64,000 nucleotides of DNA from Calothrix sp. NIES-2100 (GTDB lineage Bacteria; Cyanobacteriota; Cyanobacteriia; Cyanobacteriales; Nostocaceae). Position numbers and translations under genes: made by a program. The first letter of the stretch is position 1, and each line of letters opens with the position of its first letter. The stretch lies in contig NZ_AP018178.1 in assembly GCF_002368195.1 (NCBI RefSeq), forward strand, positions 5,794,145-5,858,144, written 5' to 3'. Under the pieces are notes generated by a model that ran no database searches, was not told the origin of the DNA, and saw only the letters and a list, made by a program, of their open reading frames with translations. Positions 1-8,842 of the stretch are shown here, one piece after another.

Positions 1-69
1 GACAAAACTAGACTTTTTGATAGAGACGTTTTAATTTATGGTATCACCCGTGAACAGTGGAGTCTTACC

Positions 70-180
70 TAAGGGAACTCCAGAAAATAAATTATTCCGC
101 TTTCAGTCGTTAACTGTTGACTGTTGACTGTTGACTGTTGACAATAGCAATGGAATATTTTTTTACGAGTAAATCCCTAA
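70..180. repeat. Palindromic dispersed element enclosing a TGTTGAC heptamer array, copy 1
   Basis: The left arm (TAAGGGAACTCC followed by AAAATAAATTATTCC) and the right arm (GGAATATTTTTTTAC, ending in AAATCCCTAA) are imperfect inverted repeats of about 30 bp. Between them lie tandem TGTTGAC heptamers at 111-142. A second copy with the same arms and an enclosed heptamer array is at 20714-20855. A small ORF starting at 138 lies across this element and is probably not a gene. No gene is seen in 1-333. Confidence 0.6.
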
Positions 181-333
181 GAGATTTCTATGTGTTAAAA
201 AGATATAGTCAGTCTAAAAGATTACTGTACCGAACAAATTATGAGAGCTTTGCTGACGTACTTTTAAGTTATTCTTCTTCGGTCAGATCAGTCTTGAGAT
301 TGCTAGGGTATGTTGAACAAGGAAGAAAATAAC

Positions 334-1131
334 ATGAGAGTAACAGAGTCTAGCTACGTTTTTGCTAATTCCCAACATCTCAGAGAGCTTGAAAGACTTC
401 AAAAAATTGAAGAAGTATTTGATCCAGCAAGCCGCAGACGAATTTTGGCAACAGGCCTGACAGCAGGTTGGCGATGTCTGGAAGTAGGCGCGGGAGCTGG
501 CTCAATCATGCGATGGATAGCAGACATAGTTGGCGAAAACGGCAGTGTTGTTGCTGTAGATATAAATACTGAGTTTTTAACAGATCTACAGCCATCTAAT
601 GTTGAAGTAATAAAAGAAGATATTCGGTATTTGCAGCTTGAGAAGCATTCTTTTGACTTAATTCATGCACGTTTTGTTTTGATCCACATCTCCGACTTTC
701 GAGTTGCTTTATCCCAAATGTTGAGCCTGCTAAAACCAGGCGGATGGATTGTGCTGGAGGAACCTGATTTTTCAGCAGCCAGAGCAATTGTGGGAAATCC
801 AGAAGCACTCAAATCCGTGCATCGAGTTAATCAAGCTATCGTGCAAATGTTTGCAAATAAAGGACTTGATTATGCTCTGGGTGTGAAGTTACCTGCCATC
901 TGCCAAAGATTAAAATTACAAAATTTATCTGTAGAACACGATACACCATTATCTAATGGTGGCTTTGGTATGGCAACAGTGATGAAAATGTCCGCCATAC
1001 AATTGGCAGAAAAATACATTGCAACTGGTCAAGCAACTGATGATGACATTGAGCAGTATTGTCAGTTTGCCGACGATCCCACTACTTGGGCTATCTATCA
1101 TGGAACAGTGGGAGTTGTTGCTGCTAGTTAG
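334..1131 (+). CDS. class I SAM-dependent methyltransferase
   Basis: The protein has about 265 residues with a Rossmann-type methyltransferase core. The SAM-binding motif I reads LEVGAGAGS, followed by an acidic strand end (VVAVDIN) and a motif IV/post-I stretch (FDLIHARFVLIHI) and LLKPGGW, as in UbiE/Methyltransf_11-type enzymes. The start is placed at the ATG at 334 because AAGGAAG lies 8 bases upstream; an in-frame ATG at 310 has no such site. The substrate cannot be told from sequence. The C-terminal third (VNQAIVQMF onward) resembles small-molecule methyltransferases but has no diagnostic motif. It lies alone, convergent with the histidine kinase gene downstream. Confidence 0.85.
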   Translation: MRVTESSYVFANSQHLRELERLQKIEEVFDPASRRRILATGLTAGWRCLEVGAGAGSIMRWIADIVGENGSVVAVDINTEFLTDLQPSNVEVIKEDIRYLQLEKHSFDLIHARFVLIHISDFRVALSQMLSLLKPGGWIVLEEPDFSAARAIVGNPEALKSVHRVNQAIVQMFANKGLDYALGVKLPAICQRLKLQNLSVEHDTPLSNGGFGMATVMKMSAIQLAEKYIATGQATDDDIEQYCQFADDPTTWAIYHGTVGVVAAS

Positions 1132-1133
1132 GT

Positions 1134-1207
1134 AGTTGTCATTTGTCATTTGTCATTTGTCATTTGTCATTTGTCATTTGTCAACAGTCAACAGTCAACC
1201 GTCAGTT
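1134..1207. repeat. Short tandem heptamer repeats (TGTCATT, then CAGTCAA)
   Basis: Five to six perfect TGTCATT units are followed by CAGTCAA-type units. This is the STRR class typical of heterocyst-forming cyanobacteria. It fills the gap between the convergent methyltransferase and kinase genes. Confidence 0.9.
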
Positions 1208-1238
1208 GTCTCCCTAGCCCCTAGCCCCTCTTTCTCAA

Positions 1239-2885
1239 CTACAGCGGTTGTTTTGGTAAGCTGACTGTAACTTTAGTTCCTTGCCCGATTTGACTAGACA
1301 AAGAAATATTGCCTTTGTGTAATTCTACACAAGATTTAGCGATCGCTAGTCCTAGTCCTGTCCCAGGAATTGTATCTACGTTGCTTCCCCGACTAAAGGC
1401 TTGAAATAACTTTTCTTGATCTGTCATCGGTATGCCAATACCTTCATCTTTAATGTAAAATATCACTTCTGATTCTTTCCCAATTAAGTAAAATTCTACA
1501 CTGCCTCCCTGTGGTGAATACTTAATAGCATTGGAGATTAGATTCACAAATATTTGTTGCAAAAGACCGCGATCGCCCCAGAAGTTTTGGTAGTTTCCAC
1601 TACTATTAAAAATTAATTCATGGCGATCGCTCACTGTTTCTCTCTCCTGTTCAATCAGGTCATGAAAAAATTGCAGCAGATCGAGTGGGATGGGTTTAAA
1701 CTTGGTTTTGTCGAGTTCAAGTCGATTAACCATCAGCATGTTATCCACAAGTTTGGACATCGACCGGGCTTTTTGCTCAATAATTCCCAAAAACCTCTGT
1801 TGTTTAAACTCATCGAATTGCTGACCATGTTTGAGCAAAGTTGATGCCGCCGCCAAGATGGAAGTCAATGGTGTACGATACTCGTGGGAAACTGTGGCGA
1901 CGATTTGAGATTTAAATGCATTGAGTTGTTTTGCTTTGACAAGCGCCGCTTGTGTTTGGGCTAGTAATTCAGCTTGTTGAATGGCGATCGCTAGTTGCAC
2001 CGATAATTCATTGAGTATTTCTACTTCATCAGCTTGCCATTTTCGCTGTTGCGTACTATGGTGCGCAATCAACAGTCCCCAAAGCTGATCTTCTTGGTTA
2101 CCATTGTTACTCAAATTAATGGGAACAACTAAATTGTCTTTGGTTTTAAATTGTTCTAATAAATCGAGGTAATTACTCAAGCCCGTTTCGTAGACTTGAG
2201 GAATGGCTAATTTACATCCCCAATGATGGTTTTCACCCCTAACCTCATGGCAAAGATTTTCGATATGATGGCATGATGACACCGTTTCCCATGATTCCAT
2301 CGAGGAAGCCACCGTTTTACCGCCATTATCCGGGGAAAATTGATACACCAACACGCGATCGCATTTGAGAAGTTGCTGTACCTCTACTACCGCTGTATTT
2401 AAAATTTCCTCTAAATCCAAAGACTGGCGAATTCGTAATGCCGTCGTTGCAATTAAACGCTGTCGTTCTCGATTTTTGTATAGTTGGGCTTGCAAGTGCG
2501 ATTGTTTGATAGCATTGCGGACAGCTAGTTGCAGTACATCTGGTTTCAGATATTGCTTGACTAAATAATCTTGCGCACCCCGTTTCATTGCTTGTACGGC
2601 GACTTCTTCATCACCCCGCCCTGTCAGCATAATCACTGTAATTGGTGAATCAAATATCTCTTGCTTTAGCTGGTCAAACAGTTCTAACCCACTCATATCA
2701 GGTAGGCAAAAATCCAGCAAAATGACATCACAATGAATTTTTTGGCACAAAGCTAGTCCGGATTCTGCACAGTCTGCCTCCAAAATTTGATAGGAATAGT
2801 AGGGATCTTGCAAAAGATATCGACGATAAATTTTTCGATCCGCTGCACAATCATCAATGATCAGTAGCGTCCATGTGTCCACCAT
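1239..2885 (-). CDS. hybrid response regulator / GAF / histidine kinase
   Basis: This 548-residue cytoplasmic sensor has, in order, a receiver domain (about 5-125; phospho-acceptor Asp in ILLDFCLPDMSG, Lys in DYLVKQY), a GAF domain (about 145-305; DRVLVYQFS, WGLLIAHH), a HisKA domain (about 325-390; H-box VSHEYRTPL) and a HATPase_c domain (N-box NLISNAIKYS, then DEGIGI and GTGLGLAI). The GAF is phytochrome-like but I see no cysteine at the bilin attachment position, so it may not bind a chromophore. It is the last of three minus-strand signalling genes after the phytochrome and Rcp1-like regulator. A receiver-first kinase of this type could act downstream in the same phosphorelay, which is inference. 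Confidence 0.9.
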   Translation of the reverse strand: MVDTWTLLIIDDCAADRKIYRRYLLQDPYYSYQILEADCAESGLALCQKIHCDVILLDFCLPDMSGLELFDQLKQEIFDSPITVIMLTGRGDEEVAVQAMKRGAQDYLVKQYLKPDVLQLAVRNAIKQSHLQAQLYKNRERQRLIATTALRIRQSLDLEEILNTAVVEVQQLLKCDRVLVYQFSPDNGGKTVASSMESWETVSSCHHIENLCHEVRGENHHWGCKLAIPQVYETGLSNYLDLLEQFKTKDNLVVPINLSNNGNQEDQLWGLLIAHHSTQQRKWQADEVEILNELSVQLAIAIQQAELLAQTQAALVKAKQLNAFKSQIVATVSHEYRTPLTSILAAASTLLKHGQQFDEFKQQRFLGIIEQKARSMSKLVDNMLMVNRLELDKTKFKPIPLDLLQFFHDLIEQERETVSDRHELIFNSSGNYQNFWGDRGLLQQIFVNLISNAIKYSPQGGSVEFYLIGKESEVIFYIKDEGIGIPMTDQEKLFQAFSRGSNVDTIPGTGLGLAIAKSCVELHKGNISLSSQIGQGTKVTVSLPKQPL

Positions 2886-3283
2886 AAAATTATGAGGATC
2901 AGAGGAATAAGAGAGATTTTTTAATCTCGGTTGCTATTGCATAATTCTAAAAATAATCTAAAATAAATATAAATAAAATCTAAAATTATTTGAGAAAACT
3001 TAAAGCAAACGACTACACAAACCGAAAAAGTCAGGTAAGTATGAAGTCGTGAGCTAGGGATGATAGGGAATCGAAAAAATTGACACAAATAGGGGGAAAC
3101 AGCGTGACGCGGAGAACCAAGAGATCCAGAAGACACAGAGATATGGACTTACTGAGAACTTCTATCGAGTCTGAATATCAAACCCCAGCACAAGCAGACG
3201 ACTACAGTCTGCTGCTGTACCGCGCGCCGCTTCCTGTCCTGGTGGGGACTACCTCATCAACCAGAAATACAGAAATATAATTT
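2886..3283. other. Intergenic region between hybrid kinase and response regulator
   Basis: I see no convincing gene. An AT-rich half (2930-3010) could hold the promoter of the hybrid kinase. The segment around 3103-3145 (GTGACGCGGAG ... ACACAGAGA) resembles the CGCAGAG-type dispersed cyanobacterial repeats. The open frame over 3080-3280 has no ribosome-binding site or recognisable sequence. Confidence 0.5.
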
Positions 3284-3727
3284 TCAGGCTGGTGGAGTAT
3301 TAGCCTCCAGCCAATAGTCTACAAATGCCTGAATCGTTTTTCGCAATCCTTGCGCATCCATTGGCTTCACGAGATAGCCGTTTGCACCTTTTTGGTAACA
3401 ATACTCAATATCTCTAGGGTTGGATGATGTGGTAAAAACAACGATCGGGATTTCTTTGAAAGTTATATCTTGCTTCAGCCGCTCTAAGATATCACGACCA
3501 TCAATACCCGGTAAATTTAGATCCAGCAGGATTACAGAAGGTCGTAGCCCTGCACTAGAATTTTCATTACTGCTCTGTTTATAGAGCCAGTCTAAAACCT
3601 CATCCCCATTAGTACAGCGATAGATCGGGTTCTGGACAGCCATGCGTCGCATGAGGCGTTGCAGCATCCTAAAATCTTCATTGCTGTCCTCAACAACTAG
3701 TAGAGGTTCATGAAGTCTCGTGGTCAT
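3284..3727 (-). CDS. Rcp1-like single-domain response regulator
   Basis: The protein has 147 residues and is a stand-alone receiver of the phytochrome-partner Rcp type. Acidic pocket residues lie in VVEDSNED, the phospho-acceptor Asp in ILLDLNLPG, the switch Thr in VVFTTSS and the conserved Lys in GYLVKPM. The ATG at 3727 is preferred to the upstream TTG at 3742 because the receiver fold begins just after it. The gene follows the phytochrome gene on the same strand with a 170-base gap filled by a palindromic element, so the phytochrome probably phosphorylates it. Confidence 0.9.
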   Translation of the reverse strand: MTTRLHEPLLVVEDSNEDFRMLQRLMRRMAVQNPIYRCTNGDEVLDWLYKQSSNENSSAGLRPSVILLDLNLPGIDGRDILERLKQDITFKEIPIVVFTTSSNPRDIEYCYQKGANGYLVKPMDAQGLRKTIQAFVDYWLEANTPPA

Positions 3728-3804
3728 TAGTTGTCTTAACAAAATGTCATAATTTAAAGAATTTTGTTACTTATCTTAAACTAACCTGAGTTCGATACAC
3801 AAGA

Positions 3805-3912
3805 TTTTGACCTCACCCCCAGCCCCTCTCCTAAAAGGAGAGGGGAGAAAAACCATGATTTTTCGTTACTCCTCCCTCTCCAGGAAGGAGAGGGAAGCTG
3901 GGTGGGTGAGAT
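3805..3912. repeat. Palindromic repeat (CTCACCCCCAGC ... GCTGGGTGGGTGAG)
   Basis: The outer arms pair CTCACCCCCAGCCCCTCTCC with a reverse-complementary right half, and the inside holds two further AGGAGAGGG hairpins. This is a common dispersed cyanobacterial palindrome. It sits between phytochrome and response regulator and could weaken or terminate read-through. Confidence 0.7.
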
Positions 3913-6186
3913 CTATTCCAGGGTAAAGTAGAAGGTTGAACCAACGCCTATGGTAGATTCAACCCAAATCCGACCGTTATGAAGTTCAATAATCTTCTTG
4001 ACAATGGCTAATCCAGCACCTACTCCCCCACCGTACTTTTCCTGAGAGTGGAGACGCTTAAACAGTCGAAATATGGTTTCTAAGTGATGTTGGGGAATTC
4101 CAATCCCGTTATCGCGGACATAAAATACTGGTGGTTCGGGGGTTTGCCTTTTTTTGTGGAGTTCAGGGGAATCTAGATAGCCGATTTCCACCCATTGTTC
4201 TGTTTTATCGTTGTATTTGAACGCATTATTAATCAGGTTACTAAAGACTTCATTCACCAGAACCGAATCACACTCAACTGTGGGTAATGGTCGAGGAATG
4301 CGAATATCAAAATGCTGAGAGTCTTGACGACTAGCACGAAAGACATCAATTAATTGGTTGAGTAATTCGTTGAGATTGGTAGCTTGCTGGCGCAGTTGTG
4401 CTTGTCCTAACTGGGCGAGTCGCAGCAGCGCATTAATCAGAGTTTCCATCCGCACCGATAAAGTTACCACTGTCTCTAGACATTCAAGCCCATCAGCATC
4501 CAAAATTTGGGCGTAATCTTCAAGGAGAATAGTTGAGTAATTATATATACCTCGCAAAGGTTCCTTAAGATCGTGGGAAGCAGCGTAAGCAAAAGAGGCT
4601 AATTCTCGGTTACTGCGTTCTAAATCTGAGTTAATTTTGGCTAATTCATCCGCCTTAGAAAGTACAATACCAACGATCGCATTTCTCAGAGCGATCGCAT
4701 TATCAAGTTCACATTGTTTCCAAGCTAGGGAAGTTAACTGTACCGTTTCTTGCCATTTGGCAAAAGATTTTCGCGGACTCCAGGTAAGCGTACCATCTAC
4801 CTCGGCAACTTGAATAGCTTCATTGGGGTTACCCGCCCAATTTACCGTTTGCATAACTTCGGGACGAAACCAGAGAATGTAATAGCGCCGGACTTGAGAA
4901 ATCCGCAGTAGTAATAATCCACTAGCAGTATCTTTAAAAGCAACGCTTTCTGGATAGATCTGCGGTAGAGAATCGCTAGAAAATAGATTGTCCTTAACCT
5001 GAGTCTCTGCCCATTCAATCAAAGCACGAACTTGGTCAATCTCAGGTGTTGTGCCGACAAGTGTAATTTCATTATCTAAACAAACTGCTGCTCCCGAAGC
5101 ACTCACAACATCTAATAAGCGGAGTTCTGGTTTAATCAACGCATCGCTAAAATTATCTGCTTGAGAAATAGACTCAATGAACTCAGATTGTAGAGATTGA
5201 AGTTTAACTTGATAATCTAATTCCAATTGATTAACTTTGTGTCTTAACTCTAACGAGACAATCCGTCCTAAAAACTCGCAGATTTGACGCAGTTCGGAGG
5301 AAAGATGCTTAGGAGTCTCGTGATGACAGGAAATTAAACCCCAAAGCTGCTGGTTTTGCATTAGCGCAATCACCAAAATTCCGGTCACGCCCATATTTTG
5401 GTAATATTCAATACAGCAAGAATCAACACTCCGCAGTACTGAAAAGCTTAAATCGAGAGGTTGTTGTGTGATGGGGTTTTCAATGGGAACTAGCTTAACT
5501 GGTTGACCGGTTAAATTAGGGACAAATCGTAGCCAAGAACGCTGGTATAAATTTCTCGCCGACTCAGGAATATCTGTAGCCGGATAATGTAGCCCTAAGT
5601 ATGGTGGTAAATCCTCCCGTTTAGCTTCCGCAACCACAGCACCGGCTCCGGTACGATCAAATTGATAGACCATTACCCGATCAAAAGCTGTGATTTGTCT
5701 GACTTGGATGGCGACTAGATGCAAAAATTCTGTCAGGTTTGATGTTCTTTGAATATCGGCGATCGCTTCACTGACTAAAGCATGGAAACTTAAGAAACTC
5801 ACTTCAGATATAGATTCTATCGGCTCTAGCTCCACAATCAAAGCATCTGCTATCCGATGCACAATGCAGTCAAAATATCGTTCATCATACAAAGTATGTA
5901 TAGCTACTTTATAAGTAGTATAAATGCCAATATTTTTTAACCAACATTGCCTGATAGCTTCAACTTGTTGAGCTTCCAGTAAGCTGGTTAGCGGTTGACC
6001 AAGCAACTCTTGAGGAGATTTACCGAAAAAATCTTGGGTATTGTTACTAACTTGTAGTATATCTAGCTGGGGATTAAGAGCTAGTAATACACCATGAGGT
6101 TGAATTGAGCCAGGTATGTGAATTGGTTTGCGATCGTGGTTAGTCAAAGAAGCTGTTGGGGGAAGATTGTCTTCTGACTGGCTCAT
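3913..6186 (-). CDS. Cph1-like phytochrome histidine kinase
   Basis: The 757-residue photoreceptor kinase has PAS (about 20-130; PIHIPGSIQPHG), GAF (about 145-320), PHY (about 335-510), HisKA (H-box FAYAASHDLKEPL) and HATPase_c (NLINNAFKY, DNGIGI, GAGLAIV) domains. Bilin-pocket landmarks are present: YPATDIP (Asp of the PxSDIP motif), MVYQFD, an Arg in LRSVDSCC, the His pair in ISCHH, and the PHY tongue PRKSF. The Cph1-type attachment cysteine is conserved in SCCIEYYQNMGV. The next residue, a highly conserved His in Cph1 and bacteriophytochromes, is a second Cys here. The bacteriophytochrome N-terminal Cys position is Asn (TNHDRKPIHIPG). It is probably a red/far-red sensor of the phycocyanobilin class, with the Rcp1-like regulator downstream as partner. 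Confidence 0.93.
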   Translation of the reverse strand: MSQSEDNLPPTASLTNHDRKPIHIPGSIQPHGVLLALNPQLDILQVSNNTQDFFGKSPQELLGQPLTSLLEAQQVEAIRQCWLKNIGIYTTYKVAIHTLYDERYFDCIVHRIADALIVELEPIESISEVSFLSFHALVSEAIADIQRTSNLTEFLHLVAIQVRQITAFDRVMVYQFDRTGAGAVVAEAKREDLPPYLGLHYPATDIPESARNLYQRSWLRFVPNLTGQPVKLVPIENPITQQPLDLSFSVLRSVDSCCIEYYQNMGVTGILVIALMQNQQLWGLISCHHETPKHLSSELRQICEFLGRIVSLELRHKVNQLELDYQVKLQSLQSEFIESISQADNFSDALIKPELRLLDVVSASGAAVCLDNEITLVGTTPEIDQVRALIEWAETQVKDNLFSSDSLPQIYPESVAFKDTASGLLLLRISQVRRYYILWFRPEVMQTVNWAGNPNEAIQVAEVDGTLTWSPRKSFAKWQETVQLTSLAWKQCELDNAIALRNAIVGIVLSKADELAKINSDLERSNRELASFAYAASHDLKEPLRGIYNYSTILLEDYAQILDADGLECLETVVTLSVRMETLINALLRLAQLGQAQLRQQATNLNELLNQLIDVFRASRQDSQHFDIRIPRPLPTVECDSVLVNEVFSNLINNAFKYNDKTEQWVEIGYLDSPELHKKRQTPEPPVFYVRDNGIGIPQHHLETIFRLFKRLHSQEKYGGGVGAGLAIVKKIIELHNGRIWVESTIGVGSTFYFTLE

Positions 6187-6495
6187 AACTTAATTTAATA
6201 GCAAGCTTCTTTTAACAATACCGCAATTAAATTTTACATTTCTTCATTTGTTATTGGTCATTGGTCATTTGTCATTTGTCATTTGTCCCTTTCATCCCTA
6301 GCCCCTGATAGATCTGCCTCAATTTTGGGCACAATGCTTACAATTCTTGGCTGAAAGTAAGTAGGTGGAGATCAACCAAACTATGTACTTTACGTAAATA
6401 GGCTTGAAACCCTTACCAATGACCAATGACCAATGACTAATGACTAATGACAGCCATAGCCAGTTATCTTTAATTGCACCGCCCTACTTAACAGC
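6187..6495. other. Divergent intergenic region with heptamer arrays
   Basis: No gene is seen. Two heptamer arrays flank a unique stretch: GGTCATT/TGTCATT at about 6250-6289 and CCAATGA/CTAATGA at about 6416-6452. The arrays are roughly inverted relative to each other. Promoters for the divergent phytochrome and M23 peptidase genes should lie here, but none is clear. Confidence 0.6.
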
Positions 6496-7668
6496 ATGAA
6501 AGCGCGAATTCTTCTATTCATGACATTTTGGTGGATGTTGATACTTTGTGGGTTGCTGGTTTGGCTACCGGTAAATGCAACGCCTTCACCGACAATTGAC
6601 AATTTACGACAACAACAGCAACAGGTTCAGCAACAACGGCAAAATGTGGTTCAAGAACGCGATCGCCTGAATAATCTCCAACAAGCCGCGCAAAATCGCC
6701 TGACTGGGATTAACCAAAACTTGCAAACTACTAACAGCAATATCCAATACAGTGAATCCCAATTAAAGCTAGCTTCCGAACGCCTCCAGCAATTGCAGGC
6801 TAATTTAGCCGTGGCGGAACGTTCCTTTGAACAACGCCAAGTAGCTACAGTTGCAAGATTGCGGTTTCTTCAGCGATCGCCAGCAAGTATGGGATGGGGA
6901 GTGTTACTGCAAAGCGAAAATATCAGTGATTTTATCAGTCGGCGTTATCAATTAAAGTTAGTCTACCAAGCAGACCAGCAAATTTTGACAACACTCAATG
7001 CACAAGCAAATTTGATTACCGAGCAAAAAACAGCAGTAGAACAGCAAAAAAACGAAATCGCTTTGATTAGAGAGCAATTCCTGGCACAAAAAGCCGATTA
7101 TCAACTACAGGCGCAGTCTCAAGCCGAATTGATCCAAAGGTTAAATAGCGATCGCTTGGCTTTAGAAGCAGCACAAAACCAGCTAGAGCAAGATTCCCAA
7201 AATCTAGAAGTGCTGATTCAACAAAAGATAGCAGAGGCACAGGCGAAAACCAACAGCAGCAGTAAAAATATCATTATTCGCGGAACTGGAATGTTGGCAT
7301 ATCCCAGTGATGCACCTACCAGCAGTCCCTTCGGTTGGCGGATACACCCAATTCTCGGCTATCGTCGCTTTCATGCAGGACTCGATTTTGCCGCTAGCTA
7401 TGGTAGTACAATTCGTGCCGCTGATTCAGGAACAGTAATTTTTGCTGGCTGGTATGGCGGTTATGGTAAAGCTGTAATCATCGACCACGGCGACGGTATT
7501 ACCACACTTTACGGTCATACCAGTGAATTGTACGTTACCGAAGGACAAGGAGTACAACGCGGACAAGCGATCGCCGCTGTCGGTTCCAGCGGTTTATCTA
7601 CAGGGCCTCACCTGCATTTTGAAGTACGGCGCGATGGCACGCCTGTAGATCCCGCCAGTTATCTGTAG
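6496..7668 (+). CDS. M23 family murein peptidase with coiled coil (EnvC/NlpD-like)
   Basis: The protein has 390 residues with an N-terminal hydrophobic signal/anchor (about 5-28). A long Gln-rich coiled coil follows (about 35-250). The C-terminal M23 (LytM) domain spans about 275-390. Zinc ligands are visible in the HAGLDF and GPHLHFEV motifs, and GNTVxI-type strands (GTVIFAGWYGGYG, IDHGDGITTLYGH) are typical. It resembles cell-envelope murein hydrolases or their activators and should act in the periplasm. Both zinc motifs are intact, so it is likely an active peptidase. It is a single gene followed by a decamer repeat array and a tRNA. Confidence 0.9.
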   Translation: MKARILLFMTFWWMLILCGLLVWLPVNATPSPTIDNLRQQQQQVQQQRQNVVQERDRLNNLQQAAQNRLTGINQNLQTTNSNIQYSESQLKLASERLQQLQANLAVAERSFEQRQVATVARLRFLQRSPASMGWGVLLQSENISDFISRRYQLKLVYQADQQILTTLNAQANLITEQKTAVEQQKNEIALIREQFLAQKADYQLQAQSQAELIQRLNSDRLALEAAQNQLEQDSQNLEVLIQQKIAEAQAKTNSSSKNIIIRGTGMLAYPSDAPTSSPFGWRIHPILGYRRFHAGLDFAASYGSTIRAADSGTVIFAGWYGGYGKAVIIDHGDGITTLYGHTSELYVTEGQGVQRGQAIAAVGSSGLSTGPHLHFEVRRDGTPVDPASYL

Positions 7669-7706
7669 TAGGGACAAGGGGGACAAGGAGGACAAGGAGG
7701 ACAAGG
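7669..7706. repeat. GGACAAGGAG/GGACAAGGGG tandem repeats
   Basis: Four near-perfect 9-10 base units follow the peptidase stop codon. The reverse-complement form (CCTTGTCCCC) recurs at 17500-17545 and 34498-34530, and the forward form at 40310-40335. Confidence 0.8.
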
Positions 7707-7755
7707 GAAGGATGCAGAGGAGAAATAACAAATGACAAATGACCAATGACAAATG

Positions 7756-7764
7756 TGCTATAAT
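7756..7764 (+). promoter_or_regulatory. extended -10 promoter of tRNA-Arg
   Basis: TGCTATAAT, an extended -10 element with a perfect TATAAT, ends 12 bases before the mature tRNA. No well-spaced -35 box is seen. The nearest TGACAA is 20 bases upstream of the -10. Confidence 0.65.
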
Positions 7765-7776
7765 ACAAAAAATCAA

Positions 7777-7849
7777 GGGCGCGTGGCTCAGTGGATAGAG
7801 CAACAGATTCCGGTTCTGTGGGTCGGGGGTTCAAATCCCTCCGCGCTCG
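7777..7849 (+). tRNA. tRNA-Arg (anticodon CCG)
   Basis: This is a complete 73-nt cloverleaf. The acceptor stem pairs GGGCGCG with CGCGCTC (one G-U), the D stem GCTC/GAGC, the anticodon stem ACAGA/TCTGT with loop TTCCGGT, and the T stem GGGGG/CCCTC with loop TTCAAAT. The discriminator is G. CCA is not encoded. The anticodon CCG reads CGG arginine codons. Confidence 0.96.
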
Positions 7850-7944
7850 TTTTTTGTAAATTGCCAAATTATTTGTCCTAAGTTAAATCCATGAGTAGAA
7901 CATGGGTTTGATTAAACTAGGATTTTAGTGGAGCGCAATTAATT

Positions 7945-8523
7945 ATGACTGCTTTAACTTTGCAATTACCTCCTAATCTGAAATTTACTGATGAGGAATT
8001 TGCACAGATTGTTGCTGTAAATAAAGAATTACGACTGGAATTAACTGCTGAAGGGGAATTGATTATCATGGCTCCTACTGGAGGAGAAACCGGAAACCGT
8101 AATTTTGAACTGTATCTTGATTTAGGCGTTTGGAACCGTCAAAATAAGCTCGGCAAAGCTTTTGATTCTTCCACTGGGTTTAAACTTCCCAATGGTGCAA
8201 CTCGTTCACCTGATGCTTCTTGGGTCAAGATAGAAAGATGGGATACTCTTACCTTAGAACAAAGAAAAAAATTTTTGCCTTTATGCCCTGATTTTGCGAT
8301 AGAACTACGTTCCGAAAGTGATGATTTGGAAGAGATTCGCGCCAAAATGCGAGAGTATATAACCAATGGGTTGCGTTTAGGTTGGTTAATTAATCCTCAA
8401 GATAAACAAGTAGAAATTTATCGCCCCCATCAAGCACCGGAAATTTTACAATCTCCCACAAGTTTATCTGGTGAAGATGTTCTCCCTGGTTTTGTTGTAA
8501 ATTTACAGCAAATTCTTGCATAG
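7945..8523 (+). CDS. Uma2 (DUF820) family PD-(D/E)XK-fold protein
   Basis: The 192-residue protein is typical of the Uma2 family, which is greatly expanded in cyanobacteria. Visible landmarks are ELIIMAPTGGETGNRN, SPDASWVKIERW and DFAIELRSESD, where the Asp and the Glu-Leu-Arg-Ser segment form the predicted nuclease-like active site, followed by GLRLGWLINPQDKQVEIY. The function is not established for most members. It has its own short leader and no operon partner. Confidence 0.9.
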   Translation: MTALTLQLPPNLKFTDEEFAQIVAVNKELRLELTAEGELIIMAPTGGETGNRNFELYLDLGVWNRQNKLGKAFDSSTGFKLPNGATRSPDASWVKIERWDTLTLEQRKKFLPLCPDFAIELRSESDDLEEIRAKMREYITNGLRLGWLINPQDKQVEIYRPHQAPEILQSPTSLSGEDVLPGFVVNLQQILA

Positions 8524-8842
8524 ATGGCTGATGAGCAGCACAAGATAGTAACCCAATTATGAAAGTGATCGCTCAATTCTTGGCGGAACCAGTGCGTAGG
8601 CGTAAGCCCGTCGTAGACATCGCCTTTGAACATCAACGCAAGATGCGATCGCTCTTGGAATAAAATCTCAAACTTTACAATACTTTATAAGTAATTTTAC
8701 TGAATCTTCATGTAATTACAGGTTTTTGTGCTAATTAATTTTTCTCTAAGTAGTTATATAAAGTTTTGATGAAGATAACTGTGATGTTAGTACATTCACG
8801 GTTGAGTTCGCTATGGTTTGTTTAAACCTTTAGTTAATTGGG
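8524..8842. other. Intergenic region
   Basis: It contains one dispersed Nostoc-type repeat (8592-8624), then an AT-rich stretch (8660-8842) that probably holds the promoter and leader of the PEP-CTERM gene. No gene is seen. Confidence 0.5.
8592..8624. repeat. Dispersed GTGCGTAGGCG...CGTAG.CATCGCC repeat, copy A
   Basis: This 33-base unit recurs with few changes at 9633-9664. It is of the interspersed type common in Nostoc genomes. Confidence 0.8.

Noticed and set aside
138..332. Small open frame (64 codons) upstream of the methyltransferase
   Set aside because: It starts within a repeat element, lacks a ribosome-binding site and has no recognisable sequence pattern.
7598..7867. Minus-strand open frame across the tRNA
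   Set aside because: Its start lies in the antisense of tRNA-Arg and the rest is antisense of decamer repeats and the peptidase 3' end.
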